This document shows positions 1 through 12,900 of a stretch of 64,000 nt of DNA, piece after piece. Made by a program: the position numbers and the translations under genes. A model generated the notes under the pieces. The model worked only from the letters and a program-made list of their open reading frames with translations, searched no databases and was not told the origin of the DNA. This DNA is from Coprinellus micaceus (Eukaryota; Basidiomycota; Agaricomycetes; Agaricales; Psathyrellaceae): the NCBI GenBank assembly GCA_951394405.1, contig OX596337.1, positions 3,906,001 to 3,970,000 of the forward strand, in the 5' to 3' direction. Numbering within the stretch: the first letter of the stretch is position 1; each line of letters begins with the position of its first letter.

Positions 1-549
1 CTCCTCGACTCCCCCATCGACCAGGCCACCCTCGACGAGTCAACCCCCCTTGCCGACTCCTCCGTCGACCGCCAGGCCAACGCCGACGAGTCTTTCTTCG
101 ACTTTCAATACCGCTTCTATCAACTCGAACGCGAGCGTCGCGCTCAGGCCATTACCGCCCAAGGGAGCCATGGCATGTTGGGGCTGGAGTACGAGGCCAT
201 TTTGCGGGAAGTCGAGCAGACCCGCTCCTTCGCTCAGCTCGCTGCCGAGAGAAGGGACCGCCTGAAGTTCGAAAACGACGAGCTCCGCGAGAAACTCGCC
301 TTGAGCCAAGCCGTCCGCACGGCGTTGGCGGAGGAGCTCGAGCGCCATCAGTCAAAGGAGAAGGAGGCCAGGAGGAAGGAGGAGGAGAACGCGAGGTTGA
401 AGGCGGAGAATGCCACGTTGGACGAGAAGGCACGTATCGAGGTACTTCAAGCCTTCGTCACTGGGTTAGAAAAGGTGCTCGACAAGATGGAGGCGAGAGA
501 CATGGCGACGGCGAGGTTGCCGCAGTCTGAGGGTCGCCCGGAAATATAA
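1..549 (+). CDS. 3' part of a coiled-coil protein, function unknown
   Basis: The reading frame is open from base 1 and ends at TAA 547-549, so the true start lies outside the window. The visible 182 residues are charged and Glu/Lys/Arg/Leu-rich. From about residue 60 to 165 they look like one long coiled coil, with runs such as ELERHQSKEKEARRKEEEN and little Gly or Pro. No catalytic motif is seen. Such coiled coils act in dimerisation or scaffolding, but nothing here identifies the family. Codon use is GC-rich, as in the housekeeping genes further along. Confidence 0.6.
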   Translation, partial: LLDSPIDQATLDESTPLADSSVDRQANADESFFDFQYRFYQLERERRAQAITAQGSHGMLGLEYEAILREVEQTRSFAQLAAERRDRLKFENDELREKLALSQAVRTALAEELERHQSKEKEARRKEEENARLKAENATLDEKARIEVLQAFVTGLEKVLDKMEARDMATARLPQSEGRPEI

Positions 550-2460
550 GGTGTGTTCAAGTTTCGAGTCTGTCTCGTATAAGACCTACCTTCTGATATT
601 CCGCCCCTCATTCGATAGCCCATAATAGATTGCCACACCCCAATTTCTCTTCCACCAGATGTGCTCGTTCGCCGTAGATCCACTCTTTGTCTCGTAACTG
701 TTGGCATGTTTGTATAGTTTATATTTGAAACCTAGTCCCTTAAATCACCCACCCACTCCCTTCGTGATCAAGTCCCTGTCTTCCTTACGCCCTCGCGATC
801 GTTGTGGGCGCCTGTTCCACCATGGTGCGCGTCGGGTCTGCTTCACACCGGCGCCGACCCGCCTTGATGATAGTATCGATAGTATTCCCCGACTCCACAA
901 CGTGGAAGGGGGGTTCTGTACCCAGGAAACGACCCTGTTAAAATGTGGGAATGACCTTCTGGAATGGGCAATGGTGTCCTTGCCAATCCTTTTGTCGTCG
1001 TCGGCGACTCCCGACTGGAGTTGAGGTCTCAAGATGTCAGTGTCGGTGCTTGTAGCGGCGACTCGACGGGTGCTGTAAGCAGGCATGAGGCTTTAAAACC
1101 AGCACAGGCCCTTTCATCCATGAGTTGTCTCTCTCTCTCCGCACCCTTTGAGCCCTTTGAGCCTCAGTACGATCCACAGATCCGGCCTTATTCCACACGA
1201 CCCCCACCTGGTATACGCAAGGCCAGTCTCAAGCAATACTAGGGGTGATCATCGAGCCATTGCTACAATGGAAGATCTCTGGTAAGGAACAACCTTGCGG
1301 CATCTTCGGCCTAAGTGACGCAGTCCCCAGGCAGTCTAAGATCGTCGCAAATGGCTCCCAGAAGCTAGTGAAGCCCCGTTTAACCCTTGTCGTAGAGTAT
1401 GCCTGTGTGGCACACGAACAGCCCAAGACGGCCAAGGCAGATGGGAGGGTAGTCCTCGAATTCTGGCCCGAGGACCAGCCTTCCGCCTACCGCCGTGGAG
1501 CTATCGCATCCTTCGCAAGGGGCGTGGTATGTGCCTGCATTCTCCCCCAGAGTTAGCACGGTATTCATGTTCACATATATTTAGAGCGAGCAGTCGAAGC
1601 TGAACCTGGTTTTGGAAGCAAATAGGTCGTACTTCTTCATCGCGAAGGGGTCCTTGTAAGCATACATTCCCTTCAATTGAAGTTTATCGTCTTGACCATT
1701 CTACCTAGAAATATCCAGGTGTCCGGTTACTATACCAGCCCGTCAGACGAGGAAGCTGCTTTACCACCACGGTCTGAGAAAGGTCCCCGCGTAAATCACA
1801 AACACGGTAATGCGAGCGCCTCGAGCTCCAAGGCGCGAGATAACGGGAGCGGAGAGGGCGACACCGGGGTGTTCGATGATGGTGCTGAAGGAGGTCAGTG
1901 AAAGAATGCACAGTATGTGCGAGGCCTTCATCGCCCTGTTAACTGTTCGCGCCATGTGAAAAAATGGGGGAGAGACTATACATGAAATCAATATTTGGAT
2001 GTATGGCTGAACGTTATAAGTACTGCTCCTGGTAAACTGTCTGAGTCGGGATAAGCTGCGGTGAAAGGCGTAGCCCGCGAAGGCGAGGATGGCGGCAGGA
2101 CGGAAAGGATTCAGTAGCTCAATCATACGCGATCGGGTTTGCATATATATCTACAGGCGACGGTTCTTTGCTTTATCCCCTCGCAGTAATGTGCCAACGG
2201 CTGGACCCGTGTTCAGAAGTAGAGGCGAATAGTGAAGGCTACGCCTAACAGCCAAGGGGAAAGATGAATCGTTCAGAGGACGGTGCCGCCGAGATCGTAC
2301 ACCCTCGAACTCACCCTAGTAGGGTCCCGCGTTTCCTTGTCTGAGCAGCGGCAATGAGAAGATACCTGCGCACATGAAATGCGCGTATATGCACCCAGAT
2401 ATAACGGGAACTGACATACAGAGTGATACTGACCCAGGATCTGTGGAAGAAGAAAAATTG

Positions 2461-2740
2461 GCGCCGCTTCGATCGTCGAATACGACCGTGACAGTACCCA
2501 GGCTGTAACAAGGATTTCGATTATCGAAAATCCACGGTACAGGCGTGCGGGGTGTGCGTACGTGTATGTGGAAAGCAATTTGAACCCATCGGCATAATAG
2601 CCCATGACGCGCATCGAAGCTGGAGGAGACTGCGGCAGCGGAGGAAGGAGACGCGGTTCAACTGTCACACGCTTCTCTAGAGTCCAATCTGGGAGGAGAT
2701 TTCCACGCGTTACCCGTGACACATCGTGACAACGACAGGC
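2461..2740 (+). repeat. Dispersed repeat family R1, copy 1 (degenerate)
   Basis: The copy starts with TCGA-N3-TCGA palindromes at 2469-2479 and 2517-2527. It ends with a block reading AGTCCAATCTGGGAGGAG followed by ATTTCCACGCGTTACCCGTGAC (about 2670-2727). The same blocks in the same order recur near 6244-6475, and in inverse orientation near 19040-19260. It looks like the remnant of a non-coding mobile element. Confidence 0.6.
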
Positions 2741-3399
2741 CAAGAGCAAGAGGTGGTGCCGATTCAGATCATGGAAGAAATGATGGGAGGGGAGGGTACA
2801 GATACCCCCCCCAAATCGGGAAATTCTTGATGGCCACGGCAAGGAGGTCCAGACGGCAAAGAGCGCGATGCCGGTGTGCTGCCGTTGATCAGCCTGCTCG
2901 CTGCTCGTCGCGTCATCGTCTTAATTGCAGTCAATCCCTGTCTACTTGCGTTTGAACACGTCTTCCACTGGAGACGCGCATCGAGCGCCCGAAATATAGT
3001 TCGAATGGTTTACCGCCAGGAGTTGAACACAACCCCTCCCAAATTCCTTGCGGCGTTCCCGCTACTCTCACTGGCTTCTCAGGCCCTGGGTACACCACTA
3101 CCTGCTCATCCTCTCCATTTTGGATTTTAAACCTGCGAGTGTTGTTCTAGTATGCCGTATCCGTTGTACTCTTCCTCGAGCTCTTACTAGCCACAGTACA
3201 TCCCCAACTCCCCGCAAGCGGCAGCTACACGGCATTGTCTCGGACTGATGGCCTTTTGCTGTCGCCGAGCACTTGCCGTTGCTCGGAAGTTCCCGACTCA
3301 GGGTCGAAGTCCCATCATCCCCTTCCACGATCTGAATCGGCGACACCTCTTGGCCAAGAGCCAAACTTGAATGCACAACCCCTCTTCCTCGTCCATCAT

Positions 3400-3480
3400 G
3401 GACTATCGACGGTGCAGTACTCGACTATCGAGGCAGAACCAGAAGGGAGGCATGTATGACTCTCGATTATCGAAGCCATA
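3400..3480. repeat. R1-type palindrome pair
   Basis: Two TCGA-N3-TCGA palindromes lie 42 bp apart (3421-3431 and 3463-3473). They flank a GGCAGAACC.. segment that resembles the 'GAGGCAGATCC' segment next to the palindromes at 19046-19098 (read on the minus strand). It is a short partial copy of family R1. Confidence 0.45.
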
Positions 3481-4267
3481 CTCTGCCCAATGGTCACGCA
3501 ACTGAAGACCACTATCGTCCAGCGACCGTCGTGCTTCACCCACTGCAAGGCGCCTCTATCCTGCGGGTTAGCTCCTCTCCGCATCCTCTGTGTAGGGCGC
3601 GGAGCTCTCGCTCGTACCTACTTTAAGAGGCTATATTTTGGCTTTTTTACCTGGATGCTCAAGCGGCCAACGCTATGCGATGCCCTGGCCTTCCTAATCC
3701 ATGCGCCTACGCCGCTCTCACGCAGATTTTACTTCATGGAAACTAGAAGACGGCGGTCACGCTTCAAGGTCGCGTTCTAGCCCTCCCTCGCTTCACATTG
3801 CTTCGACTTCGATTCGCCCCCGGTGAGTCGCCCTGGTATCTACATTCGGAGGCTAAACATCCTCCCCCTACGTTTAGGCACCATTTCTTCGCTCTGGTGT
3901 ACAGACGCGAGGACCTCCGCGTGCCAGTGGGGCTGTCTATACATAGCTGTAACGTTGTGTTCCTCGATCAAAGACTACAATATCGCACCTCTTCGCTCGC
4001 TGCTGATCTCCTGCGTTTGCTTTGGCCCACTTCGTTGATCACTTTCTCGCATGCGTCCTGCTCCGCTAGCAAGAGCAGCGGGGTCGCATCTCGGCAAGAT
4101 GCAGTTCTAACTTTAGCCTTCGAGTCTCCGAGAGCATTGCATACTTGCACCTCGCTTCCAGGAACAATCGATCGCAACTCAGGGACACGCATTGCGAAGG
4201 CAACAAACACGACGAAGTATCATCTGAGAGGACACAGGGACATTCTATATATGGTCTACCGCGTCTG

Positions 4268-5050
4268 TTAATCCCCCCACTGACCGTTAATCTCATCGTC
4301 AGATCCGTCATCATTGGCGGGCCCAGGAGATGGAGCATACCCCGACCCCTCTGTTCCTGCAACACTGGCCATACTGCGGGTTTTCTTGCGGGAAAGAGGC
4401 TGCGATCGCTTCTCCTGCGCGTTAGACGACTCTGAGTACTTCCTCTTTGAAGCGGATGCGGAGGAGCTGGCCTTCTTGGCCGGCTTCGCGGACTCGATCT
4501 TGGCAGGGGCAGCCAAAGAGGCGCCAGAATCAGTATTCTTTCCAGAAGAGGGGCGTATGGTGATCGAGTTGGCGAACATTTCAAGGGGATCTCTGGTACC
4601 TTGCGGATAGGTATGCCCGAGCAAGTCGATCTCGCTTTTCATCATCTAGGTTAGGCTCGCCGTGATACGAATGAGTAGACAATAACTCACAAAGGCCCCT
4701 TCACCCGAATCCAACATTCCTGCTTCGCCACGATTCTGAACTGCAGGGGGACCTGCTCACACTGTAGGCACATCGACGTCAAGTTATATCCATGACTAAG
4801 ACGGTGGAAGCAAGGTACTCACGACAAGGGGAGCGAATGAAGCAATTGTTCCATGTTCTTTCTGCTGAGCCGGGTCCCTACTCACTTCAAGGCAACCTCT
4901 GGGATCGGGCCCAGCATCTTCCAAGCTAGGCCGTTTCGATGAAAGGGCGGCATTGGTAATGGTCAACGAATCTGGGGGCTGTATCTTCTTCCACTTGCCA
5001 GGTGAGATTGTCGCGCTCCTGTATTCCGTCAGCATCGCATATCTTGTCAT
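4268..5050 (-). CDS. Possible small nuclear-type gene or remnant
   Basis: A minus-strand chain of exons fits with closed phase: up to about 5050 down to 4823, then 4735-4691, then 4645-4268 (stop at 4268). The last exon encodes a basic, Ser/Ala/Lys-rich tail with clusters like KRKYSESSNAQEKRSQ and an acidic end, as in a disordered nuclear protein. No family is recognised. The first exon has two competing open frames and no convincing ATG, so this may be the 3' end of a decayed gene. It sits in repeat-rich DNA, which also favours decay. Confidence 0.3.
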
Positions 5051-6235
5051 TCGACGTCAGCGCTCACCAGGACGATATCATGTTACAGTCTCACTGAGGT
5101 CGTGGTATTATGAAAGGAGGTGAAAGCAGACACAGGTAGAAATACCGAGGCCTTCACAAAGAAAGCCTCGAGGCAGCCCAGTGACGCACGTCATATGGCC
5201 GATTTTAAAAGGCGGCACGAATCCAAATGTGCTTCACTTGAGCAGTGGAATCCGTGCCTGCGCGGGGTTGAGTATCACCGAACTTCTCGGAAGCAAGGAA
5301 GGTAGGGTGCGCGTAGCATCAGGCCTCTCCCGATGGGGCATCCATATTTATTTAAGAGCCATACTCGACGCCAGTGGTCCACCACTACAATCTTAAGCCG
5401 GGTTAGAAGGAATTGGGCTAGGGCGTAACTTCCATGATCGGCAGTGAGTTACTTACGTTCTGCTAGCGTTTCAGGGCTTCAACCGTTCTCTCATAGAGAA
5501 AGGACGGCTGCCTCGACGAGATGTAGTCGTCGCTGGGATCCCGATCAGGGCTCATCGCGGCGTCATACCTGAACCTGGATTGGGCGGTTTTAAGCGAAGG
5601 CTGAAGCGGTGAGTGTTGGAGTGGAGCTCAAGCTTCCTTCATCTAACCAGCTCCTTGTCCTGGAGACCTTGGTAAGGGGTAGTAAAACACAAACCTAGGG
5701 CAAATGAGAGCCTGGCGCCGATCTGCAGGTACAAGCGAGAGGATGACATGGTACCCCACTGATGCAAATTTCAGTTTCCACTCAAAAAGACGTTCATCCT
5801 GACCGGCAAAGAGTGTTCAGTATGGTATGTAGACGGAACGATTTGAATTGCGGAAGAGAAAGGTGGGCTAATGATGAAAGTACACAAACGAAAGTGTCAT
5901 CGATACTGAGGCATCAAACTAACATAGACAGAGAAAAAGAGGCAGAAAGGGGGGGTGCACCAGTCATCTAGGAAGAAAAGGGTAGGTACAACTGACAATT
6001 GGCATGCCCACCTCACGAGTTGTGGAATAAGACCGTGACGGTCAGCATCTTCTGACGCCTCTAGCTTTGACTGCGTGCATCGAGAGGTGCATCGAGAGGG
6101 CTTTCCGGAAGCCTATAAGGTCCCTTTAAGACGATACCACACGCATACATCCACCCCGGACCTGTTGTGGAACCCCGATTCGATGGTCGAAAACGGCGTT
6201 GGGCGGAAACGAAGCGGGACCCCTGGGTACGGCGA
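5051..6235. other. 1.2 kb without a supportable gene
   Basis: Only short frames without splice support are present. Nothing recognisable. Confidence 0.5.
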
Positions 6236-6579
6236 TGAGGATTTCGATGATCGAAAGTCCCCGACAAGGTGTCTGGCGTGGAAGGTAGATCTCGCGAGCT
6301 GTATCGCAATCGCGGGCGTGCACCAGAGCTGGAGGAAAGGGTAGTGTGGTGCCAGTGGTGGAGTAACAAGCGCCCGGGGTCACGGTGCCAGTTGGCAGTG
6401 ACTCGGATGTCGCCGCCTGTCACCAAGTCCAACGCGGAAGGAGATTTCCACGCGTTACTCGTGACACCAGTAACAGGTCCCGCTGCCCACACTGACGGTC
6501 ACCTCGACAAGTACGCCCCTCATTTCACTCCAGCACGCACATCGCCTTCTCTTGACCTCGCGTCTTCGAATATCGAAAC
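6236..6579 (+). repeat. R1 copy 2, directly abutting the 890-aa gene
   Basis: Begins with the palindrome TCGATGATCGA (6244-6254) followed by AAGTCCCCGACAAGGTGTC and a segment containing AGAGCTGGAGGAAAGG. It continues with GATTTCCACGCGTTACTCGTGACACC near 6440-6466 and ends with a second palindrome, TCGAATATCGA (6566-6576), four bases before the ATG at 6580. The first 150 bp align without large gaps to 16790-16930. The promoter or 5' UTR of the next gene therefore appears to be repeat-derived. Confidence 0.65.
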
Positions 6580-9300
6580 ATGGGCATCAGGCAGAACATC
6601 AACGGCGAGCTATACTATTCCCCTAATGCCCTGGCCATTGCTCCGCTTGACTTCAACATATCGCCATCTCATAATCCATTCCTCACAGAGAACAAACGCG
6701 ACTCTCGCATCACTTATCCAGATTTGCTGAGCCCGCGTTGGTGGTCGATGCCGTTTGGATGGACATCGTTCATTCCGACGAAGCAATGGCTGCGCGGTGG
6801 AGCAGGCTCAATGCTTATGGAATTGGCGACTCGACCCCAGATTCAAGAGTTCACCAGCGAGGATGGGGAAGTCCATGGCTACGGAATTGCGCCTTCTTGC
6901 CCTTGGCAATCGTTGGAGCAAGATATTTACGCCGCTGTCGTCGCGCTGAAGAACAAGTTTCACATTCCCTGTGTCCTGCCAGCTCTGCCGCATACCTTCG
7001 GCTATCTGAACAAGTATACGTCAAGAAGCGCCTTGGAATCCAAGATCACCATTTCTCGCGAATGGTTTTTTGTCTGGCTGGGGGCGCTCGGGTATGTCAT
7101 CGCCTGGATTCACAATCCTTCCGACAGCGCTGTACGAATACACTCCAGCTATCCCGAATGGCGAGCAGTTCTCGAGGCTGCGGGCATTTCGTCGTCTTGG
7201 ATTGATGATGTCCTCCACTCTCCTGTTTGCAAATACCTAATCGGAAATCAAAGGACGGGGTGCATTCTCAATGTACTTCAACCCACCCCTGGACAGCCAA
7301 GCATCAAGTGGTTCGTTACGCATGGTATACCGGTGTGGTACCGTTGGGGCGGCGGAGAAATAGGACGTGCCAAGGAAGATGATGAATTCAAGACCCTGGC
7401 ACCACCGCCCGGAATTCAGGACGCCAATCAGGCGGCCGAGGCGCAGAATGTGGCAACAGACCGGTCTGTGGAGGAGGGGGCGGTGGGAAGTACGGCCCAA
7501 GCTACTGTAAATGTGGGAATGACCTGGGCTGCCGCAATACACGCCGAGCCAGTCGACGCCGTTGCGGACCCACTATGTCAAACGCAGGATCAGGAGTCGG
7601 CGGAACCTGCTCAAGATATGCAGCCAACCGCACCATACGCTCCACAGATCCCAGAGTGGGTGGCGTTTTTCGAACGAAGGGCGAAAACCAACGTGCGTTT
7701 ACTCGCCAAGGAGACGGCTAAAAGCAGGGTGACGAGGGAAAACCGTTTGAGGGAACTGCCCACGAGCTCTGCGAGGGTATTTGTTTGGGAACGATCCGAC
7801 GACCAGTCCGTGCTCTATGAGCGAGTCCCTGTCATAGCCAGGTTCCGAGCTGAGACGCTGGAGTCCTATGGCATAGCTCAAAAGCGGTACGACGCTATAT
7901 CCAACGAATGGGACTGCTGTGACGAGTTTGGCCAGGCGGACGAGGGTTCGGACGGTGAGGATTCGGACGAGGCACAGACGGGGGAGGTGATATCGAACGA
8001 AAAGGTGGCAAAATTAACTGTCGAAGTGAGCGGACCAATTACGACGGATGCTCCAAGCTTGGTAGAACTCGACGATCGGCCCAGCGAGATGGTTAACCAA
8101 ACCACGGACTCTGTGCTGGCATCGGCACTTCAAGATCACCTTCACATCCACTGTGGGTTCTGTCCTCCCGTTCCCGGAACATCAACATTAACCCCCAGCA
8201 CTCCTCAATCCACTCCTCAATCCCAAAGATTGGTGTTTGAGATGGGGAACATCGCATTGGAGCGCCATCCGGATCATGACGACTACTTGAAATCCCCCAT
8301 GTTTTATGCCCTCCACGCCTTCTTCCACTCGATCGCGAATCGTCTCGATCCACCTGGAGGGATTTGGGATATCATGGACGCCTGCCCCCAGTTCGTTGGC
8401 CTGAGCAATCGTCTTCGGAGGATCAACGTCACCCCAGTCCCACCACGAGGCGACGCCAATATCAAAGAGTGCTTCACAGCTGGCTCTCACCATTACTACC
8501 TCCTTTCCAGTCACTCCGACGAGCGGTGGACTGTGGCCGCCCTTTCAGCTTCAGCTGCGCTTCTAGCCTGTCGACTCCCTCAAGAATACACTGATCACGA
8601 CATCGCGTACTATTTTGCCCAACGAGGAATCCCTTTCCGTATCTTCTATCCACACAAGGTACTGGTGCCCCGGCACCCTCACGTTCCAATCCACCATATC
8701 CTTCCGATCCGCCCTCATACCCATAAATTCACCAAGGCGGACTACGAGACGTATGTCCGCATGCGCACGATGCTGCTAGGCCAATCGCATATGCAAGCGG
8801 CGTTGAAGAGAGGCGGAATTGTTTGGCGATTAGCAATCGGTACACTCGGGTTGAATGCTGTGACGCAGCCTCCGTCGTTATACAACGAGTTCCAAGAGAT
8901 AGTCATCTCCAAGGAGATCCTGGTCGAAGACGTTCTCACAGAAACAGAGCTGGACCTCCTTTGTGGAAGCTACGAGTGCTTTTTCCGTGAGTTTCACGCA
9001 CATCCGTTGATGTTAGACTGACTCCCTGGCCTAGCGAACGGTAAAGACCGAGCCCTTAAATCATGGTGGCCGTTGGTGCGACTATTTGAGAAAGAAGAAT
9101 CCGGGTACAATTTTGGATTTTGGAGCGAGGCCAACGAGACATGGTATGCAAAGAGGCTTCAGCAGATTGAGGCCGGCAAGGCAACTCCTCATACTTATAC
9201 AGAATGGAAATCACTGCTGCGCGGATCGAAGCAGAGTCGAAGTTTCTTGGCCTTCGTAGAGAAACGGTCTCAGGATGTACTCAATGCGCAGCTGCTCTAG
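6580..9300 (+). CDS. Large hypothetical protein, 890 aa, two exons
   Basis: Exon 1 is 6580-8986 and exon 2 is 9035-9300. The 48-nt intron (GTGAGT..CCTAG) is phase 1 and joins cleanly to the C-terminal part rich in Trp and aromatic residues. I do not recognise a named domain. The N-terminal 270 residues are ordered-looking, with conserved-type motifs such as WGGGEIGRAKEDDE near residue 260. The middle (about 280-520) is acidic and low complexity, and the last 370 residues are again ordered. The composition resembles large hypothetical proteins of Agaricomycetes that I recall as occurring in many copies; that is memory, not a search result. The next plus-strand gene starts 612 bp downstream. 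No signal peptide or membrane segment is evident. Confidence 0.75.
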
Positions 9301-9912
9301 GACCGCCTCCGTCGTGTAATCTTAAGTATTATATAGCTTCAATTTGTACGAATCGGTTGTTGGAACAGACTATATTCGAACGACTAGCTTGTCCGAAGCT
9401 TATGCCGATCAGGGTGACGTCACTCCGGGTCCGAGTGTGGCCACGCGTCACGACCGTGACCACACACCACGAGGCGGTGGTTGTTCGTTACCTCTTTCTT
9501 TTTTCTCTTCTTCTTGTCTCGATTGTTCAGCCGGTCCAACCGGTCCAACCGGCCAACCCTGCATCGATTACTCTCTTGTTGGTCAACGAGATGCTGCACC
9601 TGTTCCAAGTTCCCTTAGACGCTACTGAACGGATTTCTGCGGTAAATGCGGCACGACCATTCCATCTTTTGCCTGGGCAATCGCAGGAGGGTACTTCAGA
9701 GATGCTGAATGTGTATTGAACCTTTATCTCGTCGGAAGATACAGAAATACACGTGTTGACCATCGTAAGTTATTCCCTATGTCCCGTTGATCAGCACATT
9801 GACAATGAAATGGCCAGTGGAGCGACTCAAAGGAGTGCGCAGCTGGATGGCCACCAAATAGCCACTATCATCTTCCAAACGCCCACTCACCAGCTCCCGT
9901 TTTATATTCAGC
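9301..9912. other. Intergenic, 612 bp
   Basis: Lies between the two large co-oriented genes. It contains a short perfect tandem of CCGGTCCAAC near 9533-9553. No gene is seen. Confidence 0.6.
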
Positions 9913-12900
9913 ATGGAGTCCGAAGACATGGACGTAGACGATAGGCCGGGTACTAGGTACAGCAGCCCAACAAAGACATGCACATCGGTTCACTCACGGC
10001 GCGTACGGATAGCCCGCCCCTCAGCCCGATCCAGTGGAACAGACGCAAGAGGCCAGCGGACGCCGACGCATCCGGAAGCCCTAAAATTGAAGAGGAAGGA
10101 GCGACACTTGCACCCGGTTTTGGATATATTCAAGTCGACCCAGCAAAACGTCGCAAGATTGAACAATTACAATTGTCGCCAAACGTCCCCGGAGAGGGCG
10201 ATGCCACAACAATTCAATCCGACTCCGGGAAACCGAGCATGACATCGAGGTTTTCACCGACCAGGCTCGCGGGCGAGCCGACGGTGGGTAGTAGAGGCAT
10301 CATTACCAAGCTTGGTGAGCCCATACTTGTAGTTCGCGGTTGGTTGGCATGCTCATCGTCTCGCTCCGAAGGGCAATTTTTCTCTGGATACAGTCGGATT
10401 CCTCGCCAGAATGGGCTCGTTCAACCAGCCACACCCAGTGGGTCAAAGAATCCGGACGAAAGTTCTCGAACGGGTGTATCCTCTCGAATAGGCGCTGAAG
10501 GTATTTCCCACCTGCGTATTGAGCTGTGTGCCCTGCTGATTACTATAATACGAAGTACCTCGACCGGGGGTGAACACCTCGACGCTGAACTCTCATCCTG
10601 AATGCGAAACCCTTCGAGAGGGCTCTCGCCGAGCATTTGGAGACTTCACTTTCAGTAAGTGGCCCGGTTTTCGTAATATCTCGACCTGAAACGATCGAAA
10701 CAGCATGCACTTTGTCGTCCGGTTCAGACCATATTGGAGGAGAGGAGTCACCTCCCCTTCCCACTCCAGTGCCTCCTCAAGAAGGTGCGACTGAACAGAT
10801 TGTTCGATCCGCTGGATTCTGAGTTCAACTAACTTTAATAACCAGAGCAAAGGCCCGAGGGTTTAATTATTCATTCACCAACAATCGCCGCTTCCCCTCT
10901 TCCGAGGTATGATCCACGCCATGGAGTTGACGGCCAGGTGCCAGAAGGCGCACCCGAAAGCTGTACGGCGAACCCCACGACACCTGGGGACACACTTAGT
11001 TCGAAGGATGCCACGGCTAACCCTTTGACTGTATGCGACGGACTCGCCTTCACCCTAACAGCATCACAAAATGACCCAGGGATCGTTTCCCGGTCGCCAG
11101 CGGTCGACCTTCTCGATAACGACGCCCTCGCTGTGGACCTCCAAGGGAAGTCTTCGTCTGAGCTCTCTGCGCTTTCAAGTACGTGTGTAACTCCCCTTTG
11201 GTGATATGCCCAGACTCAACAGATCTCCGTCAGATACAGTGAATGGGCCGATTACCCTTCCCTCGTCGGGTGCAAGTATCACACGGTCTCTACGGCGACT
11301 TTCCTTACAAAACGACACCGACACCCTTACCTCGCGCGATGTTGAAATGCGAGATGCGGGTACGCTCACTCGCTCGCAACGCTCAGCTTTCGACTCATCC
11401 AGGTTGGCAGTAACTCCGAATGGTCCCGAAGATCCTGGTGTCGGATGCAAAGCCTCACTCATTCCCTCGTTCAAGAGCAGTGCGCAGCACAAATCGCGGC
11501 CCCTTGTGGACGGCGGAAAGGCCGCAGCACTCCCTCCTGGTACGTGACTGATCTTTGAAGATGATAGTGCATTGTCTGAAGGCAGACGACAGAAGTACCC
11601 TCTCCTTGTACCATCTCCGACAATTCGGCCAATCGCAAGCTCTGCTCCCAGTCGCACCAGCAAATACCGCCCACAAGCCCTGTCATGGCTCACACGACCG
11701 ACGGTATATGTTCAAAGAGAAGTGATTACAACTCCCCCACCGCCAATGCAGAGGAGCGGACAGCCCCCGGACTGGATATTCATCGCCAGTCGAATCCGCC
11801 GCTGTCGACGCCGATTGGGTTGTTCATTGATGCGGCTCCCCTGGGACGTATCGAGCGTCCAGAGACTCGAGAGGAAGCCATGGACGATCTATCGTTCCAG
11901 AGGCCTACCACAGCTCTCGCTCGACAGGGCCATCATCAAGGGAACCGTGAACCGTTTCTCCAAGACAGTCTGGATCTTGGCCCTTCGAATGAATCGAAGG
12001 CTATTGGGCGGAGGGGCCCCGATTGGGGAGAGGGTCAATCGAACGGAGTTGAAGGCACTTCCCAAACAGCCCAACTTCCCACGGATCAAATAACTGAAAT
12101 CCAAATCAGCCCATTGACGCAGCACGAACAGAGGGGGAAAACCGAGGAAGACGCGTTGAGTTGTGGAGATTTGTTCCGTGGTGCCCAGATCAGGGCTGGT
12201 CACCCCGCGCAAGAACCCGACATCGATCCATGGGCGCCATGCGGCGAGGTATGTGCTCCTAGGACGACACGGTTGGGAGGACAGGAGGAATCCAGCCAGA
12301 ACCCGACACTGGCGTGGAGTTATGCCGTGGGGATACAGCAACATGCAGTTGATTCGGATTGGGAGACGAGGTTGGTGGATGTAGTGAAGGGTCATGACCA
12401 GAGCTCGGTCTTTGGTGCGTTCGAGGGGCTCCAAGAGGTACACCCACAACACGAAGACGTGTCGGTTACGCGGGTAGACAAGAGACCAGCCCAACAAGAG
12501 GCTCCAACTCACATCATGGACTTCACTCCCCAGCCCTCCGTCGACCCCGCTGGGCTCCCTTATGGCGTTCAGGTCACTCCAAGCGTCGAAAGGGATCCGG
12601 ACGTCGCTGCACCGAGGACGAAACGATTGGGCGCGCAGGAGGAGCCTATCCAGATTCCCGCGCTCGTATGGACCGACGACTTGGGAACAGGCCAGCGGGC
12701 AACCGGCACGGACTGGGAGATGTCGATGGGGGATGCGAAGAAGGCACAGGACCCAGCATTCGACGCGCTCGAGGGGTTCCACACGGTTCACCCACAATGT
12801 GAAGACGTGTCGGCGACGCGGGTGGACAAGAGGCCAGCCCAGCAAGAGGCTCCAACCCACATCGTGGACTTCACTCCCCAGCCTTCCGTCGACGATGGGG

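Larger units (their letters stand above)
550..4267. other. 3.7 kb without a supportable gene; scattered repeats
   Basis: Open frames here are short, overlap on both strands and lack splice-linked continuity. The stretch carries parts of the dispersed repeat family described separately (2461-2740 and 3400-3480), including four TCGA-N3-TCGA palindromes. I see nothing else that I can support. Confidence 0.6.

Noticed and set aside
11572..12093. 173-codon plus-strand frame overlapping the start of the repeat exon
   Set aside because: A different frame through the same bases. Using the acceptor at 11592 gives a phase-consistent join to the repeat frame, which has the better protein-like composition.
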